Positions 1-9,647 of a DNA stretch of 64,000 nucleotides are shown here, piece by piece. Origin of the DNA: Toxorhynchites rutilus septentrionalis (lineage: Eukaryota; Arthropoda; Insecta; Diptera; Culicidae); contig NC_073746.1 of the NCBI RefSeq assembly GCF_029784135.1, forward strand, positions 6,927,136-6,991,135, read 5' to 3'. A model generated the notes under the pieces. That model worked only from the letters and a program-made list of their open reading frames with translations, made no database searches and was not told the DNA's origin. Each line of letters begins with the position of its first letter. Position 1 is the stretch's first letter. The position numbers and the translations under genes were made by a program.

Positions 1-607
1 GTTTTTTTATAGACTTCAACTTCGCTAATATGCTGTCGGCGCTAGTCTTTGATATACATGTAGTTTTTAAATTTGTTAGCAGTGAAGGTATATCCACGCT
101 ATTATTAATTGCTCTTCGGGCCTTTTTGTCGAGTCTGGTCAGTAGGAATTGATATACCAACGCTTTGTTTGCGCTGGGGGAGATCTCATTTAGTAGTGTG
201 GCTGCACTGATGAACATATCGAGTCCATCAGGTGAGCCGTCGTAGATTGGCACCATTGCGGCTGCCTCTTTGTAATCGAATTTGGACATTTTCGGTTTTT
301 GTATTCCAACAACGAACAATATCGCAAGAGCTACTTCTTTGAAAGATTTTTGTTTAATGATAATGTTTATTTTATTTCTAATATCTTGATATATTAGGTT
401 AGCATTTTCGGCAAGCAATAACAATTCTTCGGCCTCTTTATTGTGTACGAGAGGGTCTACTATTGTTTTAATATCTTCAGCTAATTTTTCAGCTTCTGCG
501 AGCTTGGTTCTCAATGTAGCTTTTCTTAACTTTTTAGTTTGCTCGGATCGCAGTGATTTTGCAATTACTTGTAGTTTCTGTATTTTGTTTTCTATTAAAC
601 TTGCCAT
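1..607 (-). CDS. Gag-like polyprotein, partial (Ty3/gypsy type)
   Basis: An uninterrupted minus-strand frame starts at ATG 607 and is still open at base 1, giving about 202 residues without a stop. It begins MASLIENKIQKL. An amphipathic, Lys/Glu-rich coiled-coil-like region covers roughly residues 1-90. From about residue 110 a second part contains PIYDGSPDGLDMFI, the 'P-x-F/Y-D-G' style opening common to the capsid region of Ty3/gypsy Gag proteins. Such proteins build the virus-like particle that packages element RNA. No zinc knuckle, protease or RT is reached before the window ends. The complete lack of lesions suggests a relatively young copy. Assignment is by motif resemblance only. Confidence 0.6.
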   Translation of the reverse strand, partial: MASLIENKIQKLQVIAKSLRSEQTKKLRKATLRTKLAEAEKLAEDIKTIVDPLVHNKEAEELLLLAENANLIYQDIRNKINIIIKQKSFKEVALAILFVVGIQKPKMSKFDYKEAAAMVPIYDGSPDGLDMFISAATLLNEISPSANKALVYQFLLTRLDKKARRAINNSVDIPSLLTNLKTTCISKTSADSILAKLKSIKK

Positions 608-770
608 TAAATTAAAGGCGAAATTTTTATTTCTGATTTTATTGATGTCTACAATAAGTAGTCTTACAGCTTAGCACATATTACATGAACACTTTGTGGT
701 TTTTTTTTTTTCATTAACAATTTTTAAATCAAAAAATTTTTTTTTTCATATTTTACATCTCATAATTGAC

Positions 771-1004
771 TTACCATCTCTGTCGGCGGTATCCTACTAC
801 GGTATCAGTAAGGGTGAGCTTTGTGCTAGGGGTCACATAAATGGTTGCTCCATGGATGTCTTCAATTTTGATATTGAAACCTCTTTTCGGCTGCTTCGGG
901 TGTTGCTTCCTATATTGCCGCCATCCGATTTTTTCCACTAATGAGATGTGTTCCGCTTGGGCCTCCGCCTGGGCCAAGATGTCCTTGATGTTCTCGTTCC
1001 ACAT
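771..1004 (-). CDS. Short accessory frame upstream of gag
   Basis: A 77-residue minus-strand frame starts at ATG 1004 (MWNENIKDIL) and lies between the primer-binding site and the gag-like frame of the LTR element. It is basic in the middle (QYRKQHPKQPKRG) and has no cysteine cluster or membrane segment. I do not recognise it. It could be a genuine accessory ORF, the remnant of a longer leader protein, or chance. Its place inside the element leader is the only context. Confidence 0.3.
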   Translation of the reverse strand: MWNENIKDILAQAEAQAEHISLVEKIGWRQYRKQHPKQPKRGFNIKIEDIHGATIYVTPSTKLTLTDTVVGYRRQRW

Positions 1005-1178
1005 GTTTAGTTTTTCCAATGGTCACTAGTTCGTGTAATGAGTTTCTATTGGTTCGTTCACATGGGTGGTTAGCACAGTTCCGTTTATTAGTTCACTTTG
1101 GTCTAGTTGGCACGTCTTCGTTGATTAGTTCACTTTGTTCAAATTTTGAAAAAAAAAAAAATAGTTCACTTCTGCCCT

Positions 1179-1373
1179 TTATACCTGGTTGAGCTGTGCC
1201 GCTCTCACTGCTCGGGAGGCTACTCTCTCCGAGTGATTCTTATAAAACGTGTGCATTAACCGCACAACACCGTAACCTAACGCAGCACCAGCAAGGATGC
1301 ATAAAGCAATCGTTTGCGGTGAACTCGACACTGGGGCGCTCGACACTATCTCGTCTGCCGAGAAAAAGCCCAT
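1179..1373 (-). CDS. Small membrane-segment ORF in retrotransposon leader
   Basis: A 64-residue frame starts at ATG 1373, only about 70 bases inside the predicted primer-binding site. It contains one strongly hydrophobic stretch (around residues 20-42, including IALCILAGAALGYGVV) followed by a basic tail (SERVASRAVRAAQ), the layout of a small single-pass membrane protein. I do not recognise it. Typical Ty3/gypsy elements have no such leader ORF, so it may be a lineage-specific accessory gene or chance. Confidence that it is translated is low. Confidence 0.3.
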   Translation of the reverse strand: MGFFSADEIVSSAPVSSSPQTIALCILAGAALGYGVVRLMHTFYKNHSERVASRAVRAAQLNQV

Positions 1374-1443
1374 TTTTGAACGTTCACTGTTTCGTCAAAA
1401 CAAAAAATTGTTTGGTTTCACTCATAGCCGAAGATTCAGGCTA

Positions 1444-1459
1444 AAGTCTCGGTCGCCAT
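1444..1459 (-). promoter_or_regulatory. Primer-binding site of LTR element
   Basis: On the minus strand the sequence is TGGCGACCGAGACTTT, preceded by CCACA. A TGG start immediately after a CA-ending LTR is the normal layout of a tRNA primer-binding site, and TGGCGACCG-type sites are used by several Ty3/gypsy elements. This places the LTR on the side above 1460. Confidence 0.55.
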
Positions 1460-1870
1460 GTGGAAGTTCAACCCGATGTAGTATACAATTTCTATCACTT
1501 TGGGGCACTTGTGATATATTTTCGGAATGAAAGAACTCAGGCACATTCCACTAATATAAATATCACTATATTCTTAGTTCCGTCCTCGCGTGCATTCGAC
1601 ACTTGTTAACTTGATTGGTTGGAAATGTAAAAAGACCTGTTGCTTGCATTCGACATGTACTTTTTATAATGCTTAAACTAAAACTCTACACAAGGTAGCT
1701 TCTATTCTAGAGGAGGAGGAGCCAGCAAGGAAATATGTGAGCGCGTTCGATTGGTTCGAACGGGTCAATACGGAGAACAAAAGGGTAGTGGTTGTTTCTG
1801 TGTGTTGTCATTTCACACTTGGTTGAAGTGGGTTAGTTCTGCATAATGTTACGCTGCAAGGGTGAGTGGT

Positions 1871-2550
1871 TGTTATTTAATATTATCGTATGCAGCTGTG
1901 AGCTTGTGACATAAAAATGCATTTGGCCTACAAACATGTATGACGATAATTTATGGCGTGGGAATGAATTTGTGGGAATAGGATCGTTGGGATTTTATGA
2001 CAAGTGGGAAAGGATAATGGTAATAGGTTATCCCGCTACAGGTTCAACCGGGAGATAAAACCACACGTTACCTTTTTCTATTTCTTCTTCTCTTTTATCT
2101 GACCTTTCTTTTCCTTTATAAACCTTTTCTTTTTCCTAATTTCTGTTATCTTCATATTCTTCTACCACCGCTATACACAAATCTCTATACTTTTCAAATT
2201 TTCAATTTAATTTGTTCTGGCGCGCACTTCCTACTTCCTTAGGGATTTGAAGTCGTTTGCCGGCACTGCCTTTTTACCGAGCTTTCAATTTTTTTGTATG
2301 TGTGGGGAAACAATTTTTTTTTCTGCTCAGTTGGCAACCCCCTTCGATGGCGGTAGGTCCACTGGATAATAAATCGCGGTGGGCATTGTTACCCAGGACT
2401 CAAACCGTTTGTGACTGGTACAATATTATCCCGCAACCGGCGGATTTTTTGAAAATTCATATATCTTTATATATTTTTTTAGAATTTGGAGCTCAAACTG
2501 CGCTTGGAACCAACGGTTACACATCATAGAACCGTGAATATTTTTAACAT
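1871..2550. other. Unassigned sequence next to LTR element
   Basis: No convincing gene is visible. Pyrimidine-rich runs occur at about 2075-2200. Part of this stretch may belong to the LTR above, whose outer edge is undefined. The short open frames here have no recognisable motif. Confidence 0.3.
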
Positions 2551-3596
2551 TGTTTTGTTTTTTCTTTTTTTTTCTTTTTATTTGGAGCCCACACAAGTGG
2601 GCGCAAAACCTCATCTTTTAAGTATCAAACAGTTACATTAAATCCTACAGATACATATATATCTAAACTAATCTAAACTTACACATGAACACATTCAAAC
2701 TAGTCTAAAACATAACAGAACACAATCAAGTAACTTGAAGATCATCATAAAACAACTTCTTGAAATCACATTGGAATCAAAACAACGATAAAATCTATTG
2801 AACGTTCTGCACATGCTAGTTATTGGCTCATTTGTGCCGTAGTTCGTGCGAAAGGCCGGGACGATAAAAATAGTGTGAACGTTAGTTCACGCGTCTGATG
2901 TTGATGTCCAACTGTCGCAACAGTGCACCACAATCGATATCAGATCGCAACCGATCAACAATAAATATCGATTTGGAAACGTCGCGGTGAATACTTAAAA
3001 ATTGTAGGCTCATTAAGATGCATCTACGTTTGTATTCTGGCAGATTGAAACGATCTCTCCAAGGTAGACAACGAAGAGCAAAGGGTACGAATATCCGTTG
3101 CTGTAGAAAGGTGCCCATACTAAAGAGCAGTATTCCAAAGTTGATCGAACCAAAGACGAGTGGAGTGCCTTCAAGCAAGAAACATCTCTGAGTTCTCTGG
3201 CGAACCGAAATATGAAGCCGAGTTGTTTTGACGCCTTAGCGGAAGCGTAAGCAACCTGATCCTTGAAGGCCAGTTTAGAGTCAAGTATGACCCCAAGGTC
3301 TTTGATATTCGACTCATGGTTGATGATATGATCCTGCAAGCAGTATATAAAACAGATTGCTGATAATAATGCAGCGATGCCGCGATAGTTCGAAACCGAC
3401 TGTTTATCGCCCTTCTTGAAGATTGGAAAAACGAACGAGAACTCCCTGATCTCGGGAAAATTCCAGAATTCAACGAATTGTTGAAGATGGTTGCTAATGG
3501 TGCGAACAGAACATCAATGCATTTCTTAATGACGAGCGAAGGTATTCCGTCGACACGAAACGAAAACCCGAAAGTCACAACACGTGGCGGAGATTG
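2551..3596 (-). mobile_element. Jockey-type non-LTR retrotransposon relic, 3' end
   Basis: On the minus strand this carries broken reverse-transcriptase pieces. A palm-like N-terminal piece lies around 3570-3440 (KKCIDVLFAPLATIFNNSLN). A thumb/C-terminal piece around 3330-3110 includes DLGVILDSKLAF and STLEYCSLVWAPF, typical of Jockey/CR1-group ORF2. The pieces lie in different frames and the catalytic FADD core between them is missing, so there is an internal deletion. A 3' UTR follows, with a GCGCCCACTTGTGTGGGC hairpin and an A-rich tail at 2583-2551. The relic stops about 20 bases short of the transposon at 3615. Confidence 0.75.
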
Positions 3597-3614
3597 TATA
3601 AGAAACAGAAATTA

Positions 3615-4873
3615 AAGGGTGTGTCACATCAAATTGCATCACGGAAAAAACGCTGTAGAAATTTAATTTTTAGGAATTATATCTTCAGCTTTCGCTTATA
3701 ATCAGATAAGAGTGTACAGATCACGTTGGCCATGCTTCACTGTCAATTTTTCGTAAATTTGGAAAAATGTCGTCGAACGAAAAAGAGCGTCGTGAATTAA
3801 TCCTGCGCACTCATTTCGAGAATCCGTAGTTGTCACATCGGGACATCGGTAAGATGCTGGGAATCGTCCAATCCACGGTCAGCAGAGTACTAAAACGATA
3901 CTTCGAGAACCTAAACATCGACCGGAAGGTGAAGAACGGCAAAAATGGATGCTCCGTCAGTGAAAAAGATCACAAGCGCGTAGTTAAGCAGTTTAGACGT
4001 GATCTGAGAAGTTCGGTCCGGGATGTCGCCAATAAGCTGAATTTGTCAAGTTCATTCGTCCAGCGGACCAAGCAGCGGGAGGGCCTGCGTACATACAAGG
4101 TTCAGAAGGCTCCTAACCGCAACGAAAGGCAAAACATGGTGGGGAAGACGCGAGCCCGGAAGCTGTACACCGAAATGCTGACGAAGCCGCATTGCCTGGT
4201 AATGGACGACGAAACCTACGTCAAAGCGGACTTTTGTCAGCTGCCGGGCCTGTTGTTCTTCTCCGCAAAGGAAAAATTCAGCGTTCCGGAGGAGATTCGC
4301 AAGCTGAAACTATCGAAGTTTGCCAAAAAGTACATGGTGTGGCAAGCGATCTGCTCTTGCGGAAAGCGGAGCGCCCCCTTCGTGATGACCGGCACGGTAA
4401 ACGGGCAGGTTTACCTTAAGGAGTGCCTACAGAAGCGCTTACTACCGCTATTGAAACACGCGAGGGCCCGACCATCTTCTGGCCGGATCTCGCTTCGTGC
4501 CACTATTCAAAGGACGTGTTGGAGTGGTACGAAGCCAACGGGGTCACCTTCGTGCCAAAGGAAATGAACCCGCCCAACGCGCCGGAGCTTCGCCCAATAG
4601 AGAAATATTGGGCGATTATGAAGCAGGCCCTCCGGAAGAACCCAAAAGTTTCTGTTCAAAAAAAAAAAACTACAACCTGACGTTGTACAGAACCTTATTA
4701 TTAGTAAAGAGGAAGGTGCGAGCATACGGGCTTGGGCTCGAAGTATGAATAAAAAGAAAATGCCAAAAGTTGTTTAATAGTTCTTATTTTTCTGTCTAAA
4801 ATTTTCAAAAGGATCGGTTTACTGGGCGAATTTCTACAGTGTTTTTTCCGTGATGCAATTTGATAACACCCTT
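3615..4873 (+). mobile_element. DD37E (ITmD37E-type) Tc1/mariner transposon, copy 1, broken
   Basis: A 1259-bp element is flanked by TA duplications (3613-3614 and 4874-4875). Its inverted ends begin AAGGGTGTGTCACATC; the right end has lost about four bases and reads GATAACACCCTT. It is almost identical along its length to the intact copy at 35353-36653, which identifies the family and shows the lesions. The left flank abuts the Jockey relic. Confidence 0.93.
3767..4748 (+). pseudogene. DD37E transposase pseudogene
   Basis: The reading frame starts at ATG 3767 in the same context as the intact copy. It is broken by a TAG at 3827-3829 where the intact copy has GAG, by a small deletion near 4457 that shifts frame just before the second catalytic Asp, and by a deletion of roughly 40 bases near 4650 with further small changes before the terminal TGA at 4748. 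The N-terminal helix-turn-helix region, the first catalytic motif MDDETYVKAD, the second FWPDLASCHYS and the glutamate motif RPIEKYW are all still readable, the last two in the shifted frame. It cannot make a working enzyme. Confidence 0.93.
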
Positions 4874-5227
4874 TATCTTGATAATAGAATGTCCGTATAA
4901 GAACCTGAAATTGATAGCTTTTCGGCGAACATGGTAGTTTGTATGCCTATAGTGCTGAATTTAAAGTGTTTTTTGTGTGTGGAATTCACGGCTGAAATTG
5001 CTGAAAAATTGTGCAACAGACGGCGAATTTGAATAATTATCAGATAAGTACAAGTTGCTTGCATGTTGATAATTATTCTGTGTATTTTTGTGTGATTTTG
5101 CGTCACGGCTCTACGGCTCGCTATCGCTCAGGATAGCAACCGTAGCTGCTTGTGTTGTGTTTTGTGTATTGTTGTATTGTTTTTTTTTCATCCGCTTTAG
5201 CCATTGCTCGCACGGGGCCTACTCGAG

Positions 5228-6592
5228 ATGAGCGAGTGTAAGGCGTGTGACGGCAAAATAATGATTAGCGATGATCCTGTCGCTTGTGTAGGTAAGTGCG
5301 GTGTTCGATTCCATCGGCGCTTTACTTCACTTACAAACGCAACAGCGAAACTGATTGCAGATAATGCGAATATTCAGTTTGTATGTGACGAATGTTTGTC
5401 GAACCAGAAATGTGGCGTGCTTGGTTCAGATGTTGTGGGATTGCAAAGAGAGACGGAAAAGGTCTCGCTTTCTCTCACTAGCATTCAAGAAAACATCATC
5501 GAGCAAATAAACATTGCGATCGAGAAGGAAAAGGATAAGCTTGTTAAATCTTTCGACGAGCTTTTCAAAGAGAAGCTTGCAAGCTTGGAAACCAGTGTTG
5601 CCAAAAAGTTTGAAAATATAAAAAGTTTATTCTCTGAAAAAAATTATGTAGATAGGGACACAGCTGTTATGAACAGGAAGCGACATGTTAGTCCAAGCAC
5701 AATTAGTGCCGATTTGGACACACCGAGTAAAAAAATTATGTTGATGAATAACAATAATGATTTGATGCAAAAAGGTAATTTGAAAGAAAAGGTGATGCTG
5801 AATAATAATAGCAAGAACATTGTAAGTTATGCGAATGTCGTTGCTCGTAAGGCTCGTCCGGTGATTGTGGTGAAACCAGTTGAGTCTAATAAAAAGAGTG
5901 AAGAAACAAGAAAACTTTTAAAAACTAAATTAGATCCCAAAATACACAAAATAGCCAATTTCAAGAACGGGAAAGATGGCTCGATTATTGTTGGATGTGC
6001 GGAAGGGGATAATGTAGAAAATGTAAAACAAAGAATTGAAAGCAATCTTGGAGAGAGGTTTAATACGTTTATACCAAAACCAATTAAACCAAAATTGAAA
6101 ATTATTGGGATGAGCGATCAATATTCCTCTGAGGTTTTTATCGATTATTTAAAAAGTCAGAATGATAACATTTCTATCACTGATGTTAAAGTTGTTGCGA
6201 AGTATGAAAATCCACGCGTGAAATATAATAAATATAACACGATTATTGAAGTTGATCATGACACTTATGGCCACCTGATGACTGCTGGTAAAGTAAGTGT
6301 TGGGTGGGATAAATGTAATGTGATTGAAGCCTTTAATGTTTTGCGATGTTTCAAATGTGGATAATTTGGACATAAGAGCACCGACTGCAAAAAAGAACAA
6401 ACATGTTCAAGATGTTATGGAAAACATAAAACATCTGAGTGTTCATCAACAGAATAAAAATGTATAAATTGCTTGAAAGTTAAAAAGGAACAAAAAATGA
6501 ATTTGGATGAAAATCATCCAACTTATAGTACACAGTGTCCTGTGTATCGGAGATTGCTGGAGAAGCAAAAAAAGCAACATTTTTCAAACTAA
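5228..6592 (+). pseudogene. Retrotransposon ORF1 protein (PHD-like finger, CCHC knuckles)
   Basis: The frame runs 455 codons from ATG 5228 (MSECKACDGK) to TAA 6592, with two internal TAA stops at about 6361 and 6455. The N-terminus has a PHD-like pattern: CKAC, a second Cys pair (CVGKC), FHRR, and a final CDEC around residue 55. The expected cysteine after the histidine is Phe (HRRF), so one zinc ligand is lost. A Lys/Glu-rich coiled-coil-like region follows at about residues 75-135. Near the C-terminus CFKCG, CSRCYGKHKTSEC and CINC form zinc knuckles that lie across and beyond the first stop. ORF1 proteins of this group bind element RNA and act as chaperones. The start was chosen as the first ATG before the finger. 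Confidence 0.75.
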
Positions 6593-6619
6593 ATAGCAAT
6601 TTCGGAAAACTACATGTGA

Positions 6620-9177
6620 AAGTAAGTTGGCAATAATCTATTTGAATATAGCTGGGCTTTGTACAAATTACGCAGAAATGCGATTACTTGTAGAAAACGT
6701 GCGTCCTCAGATGGTTTTTCTTTCTGAAACTCACATAGTTAATGGAGAATCATTTGACGCACTCTAAACACACAGGAGGTGTTGCAATTTATGCAAAAGA
6801 ATCAGTTAATTTCAACATTCGGTTAAACGAAGCTGTTGAAAATAATTGGTTCTTGGCTATTTCAGTTGAAAGGGGCATGCAGATAGGAAATTATGGAATT
6901 GTATACCATTCCCCTAGTTCCAGTGACCAGCGATTTATTGAAATTTTGGAGAACTGGTGGGAAAATATCGTTGATTGCAGTAAATTAAATGTAATTGCTG
7001 GTGATTTTAATATTGACTGGCTCAATGTACGAAATTCGAATCAATTGAAACAATTATCGCATTATTTCAACTTGAAACAAACGGTTCTCGAAGCTACTAG
7101 AATTTCTAAACATAGTAGAACTCTGATTGATCACGTCTTTTCAAATTTTGCTACTGTTCATTCTTCGACCGAGGCCAAATTTAAAATAACTGACCATGAG
7201 ACAATTTTTGTTTACATTGAGAATGGACAGCATGACAGTGATGGAAATAAAGTAAAGATCAAATTTTGGAAACGATATTCTAAAGAATCCATGTCTCAGC
7301 TTGTGTCGGCAAGCCTGGATTTTGTGGCAATGACTGGACATCTGAATGATAAAGCAGCTGTTCTAACTAATATTTTGAGAGAGTGTACGAATAAATACGT
7401 AGTTGAAAAACATATTGATTTGAGCAATTGGAACAGCTGGTACTCTTTGGATCTGATGCGCCTCAAACGCAAAAGAGACCAAAAGTACAAAAAGTTTTTG
7501 AGAACTAATTCAGAAAACCATTGGAACATGTACACCTTAGCGCGGAACATATATTCACGGGCCTTGAAAAAGACTAGATGTGAATATATACAGAGGAAAA
7601 TCGATGAACATCAAAATAATAGTAAAGGACTATGGAGAATATTAAAAACATTATTAAATTCGACAAACAGTATACCGCGTTCCATAGTTTTCGGAGGATC
7701 GGAAGAACAGTCAGACCAAATTATTGCAGAGAAATTTAACAGTTATTTCGTTAATAGTGTTCTGCTGATCAACCAAAGTATTGCGTTGGTCAGAGAACCT
7801 GACGAAATAATACAGCCGATTACTATCAATAGCAGACTAGATTGTTTTTCACCTATCACTTTTGTTGAATTGAAAGGTATCTGGTTTTTCATTGCAAAAA
7901 TCGGCTGGTACCGATAATGTCAACGCGAAAGTGATTCAAGATTGCTTTCACATCATTGGACACGATCTGCTGGACCTGATAAATGACTCTTTACGAACTG
8001 GGCACGTGCCAAAGGTTTGGAAGGAATCCCTTGTGATTCCAACCCTCAAAGTTAATAGGACGGATAAAGCCGAAGAGTACCGCCCTATTAACATGCTGCA
8101 CATATTAGAGAAACTGTTAGAACTTGTTGTGAAAGGTCAGCTGATACATTTTATAGATAATAACAGTGTGCTAATACCAGAACAGTCGGGATATCGAGAG
8201 GGACACTCTCGTGAAACCGCGCTGAATCTGGTATTAGCAAAATGGAAAGAGACTAATTTGCGGTATTTCTGGATCTTAAACGCGCTTTTGAAACAATTGC
8301 TAGGCCCTTATTGTTACAAACACTGAAGCGCATTGGAATTGTAGGGATGGCGTACAAATGGTTTGAAAGCTATTTGTGCGATAGAACTCAAAAGACTCGT
8401 TTCAACGATTCTGTTTCCGATCCCATTGGCAACTCACTCGGGGTGCCACAGGGAAGTGTTTTAGGGCCCATTTTGTTTATTTTATACATAAATGATCTGC
8501 GACGAGTTTTACGATACTGTGACATTAATTTGTTCGCGGACGATACTGTCCTGTTCATCGCAGCCAAGGATATAAAAGAAACCGCGGAACACATAGACGA
8601 AGATTTGCATTCTCTGGTTCAGTGGCTTAAATTTAAACAATTAAAGTTAAATGTTGGCAAAACAAAATACATGCTCATTTCTGCAGCAAACTCCAGTATT
8701 GACGTAAATTTCGAAATAGATGGTGAGACATTAGATCGCGTGAAAGAAATCAAATACTTAGGAGTTATTATTGATGACACGTTAACTTTCAAGTCTCACA
8801 TCAATAATGTCATCAAGAAGATTGCCAAGAAGTACGGCGTTTTGTGTCGTTTGAAGAAAGAGTTGACAATAAACAGTAAAATTAAATTGTATAAATCATT
8901 GATTTCACCGCACATAGATTTTTGCTCGTCGATCCTCTTCCTTGCAAATAATACACAATTAACGAGATTGCAGCGTTTACAAAATAAAGTAATGCGTTTG
9001 ATTTTAAGATGTAGTAGATACACTTCCTCTAGTTTGATGTTGGACGTGCTACAGTGGATATCTGTGAAGCAGAGAATTTGTCTACGAGAGTTTGAGCCTC
9101 GCGCGCGTTTGGTCGGCCTGGACTATGTTAACACTGGCAGAACACTGATACATGATGAAATTTTTATGTGGGTCTGA
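6620..9177 (+). pseudogene. Retrotransposon ORF2 (AP endonuclease + reverse transcriptase)
   Basis: The endonuclease begins around 6635 (LNIAGLCTNYAEMRLL, then VFLSETHIV). A frameshift near 6765 separates it from GGVAIYAKES and the GDFNIDW and DHVFSN motifs. A second frameshift near 7890 precedes the RT start (KSAGTDNVNAKVIQ), where the palm continues through YRPINMLHILEK. A third near 8260 precedes FLDLKRAFE, then GVPQGSVLGPILF and the catalytic FADDT at about 8540. The thumb extends to about 9000 and the normal C-terminus is disturbed before the TGA at 9177. The enzyme would have nicked the target and copied element RNA in place. At least three frameshifts make it non-functional. Confidence 0.85.
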
Positions 9178-9235
9178 AGTGGACTATCTTTTTATTAGAT
9201 GGTTATATCGAGTATTTGTGAATGTGGCAGATCTC

Positions 9236-9330
9236 TATCATGTTCCAAGTAGACACTTTTAGATATTGGGTTCGATTCCCAATCTGTCAAGGATCTTCCC
9301 GGGTTGGAAATTTTCTTGACATGCCTTAAA
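9236..9330 (+). repeat. tRNA-derived SINE fragment
   Basis: An 11-base RNA polymerase III B-box, GGTTCGATTCC (9269-9279), sits in a context ending with a pyrimidine/GGAAATTTT segment that resembles mosquito tRNA-related SINEs. No clear A-box is present, so it is a fragment in the 3' region of the CR1-like element and not a tRNA gene. Confidence 0.4.
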
Positions 9331-9567
9331 AAAACTTTGGGTCTGAAGTTGGGATTATCGTTATGATAATGTCGATAAGGATAGGACCATTGTTTTTCTT
9401 TTAAAGTTTTTGCCTATTTATGATGTTCGATTAATAGAAATTCATGCCTGCAACAGAGTCAGTTCGCTGTTTTGTTTTATAGTACTGATATCTTAATTTG
9501 GTTAAATATAAATATTATCTATTAGATAAATCGGCCAGTTCAAACCTTTGTAGGGGTATGAGGTGGG

Positions 9568-9588
9568 TCATCATCATCATCATCATCA
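9568..9588 (+). repeat. (TCA)7 microsatellite tail
   Basis: Seven perfect TCA units lie immediately downstream of the CR1-like element. Short tandem tails of this kind commonly mark the 3' end of CR1/Jockey-group retrotransposons. Confidence 0.85.
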
Positions 9589-9647
9589 TTTAAATTATTG
9601 AGAACCAGAGCAGTGGGTCCAAAGTCCCTAAAAGGAGGATGGTTGCA

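Larger units (their letters stand above)
1..1870 (-). mobile_element. Ty3/gypsy-like LTR retrotransposon, 5' part
   Basis: Read on the minus strand this is the 5' part of an LTR retrotransposon that runs off the left edge. In order of transcription there is a probable 5' LTR beyond position 1460 (TATAAAAAG near 1662-1670 as a possible U3 promoter), a tRNA primer-binding site starting TGGCGACC at 1459-1444, two short open frames (1373-1179 and 1004-771), and a gag-like frame open from 607 to base 1. The outer LTR boundary cannot be fixed because the second LTR lies outside the window; 1870 is a rough limit. The family call rests on the PBS type and the gag-like protein and is inference. Confidence 0.6.
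5100..9590 (+). mobile_element. CR1/Jockey-group non-LTR retrotransposon, broken
   Basis: This is a near full-length plus-strand element with ORF1 (PHD-like finger and zinc knuckles), ORF2 (AP endonuclease then reverse transcriptase without RNase H), a 3' region, and a terminal (TCA)7 microsatellite at 9568-9588. A PHD-like finger in ORF1 is a known feature of CR1-like elements. The RT signature GVPQGSVLGPILFILYINDL fits the CR1/Jockey group. The exact 5' end is not determined. Confidence 0.8.

Noticed and set aside
9255..9290. tRNA gene suggested by GGTTCGATTCC
   Set aside because: No A-box or cloverleaf arms at proper spacing; fits a SINE fragment.
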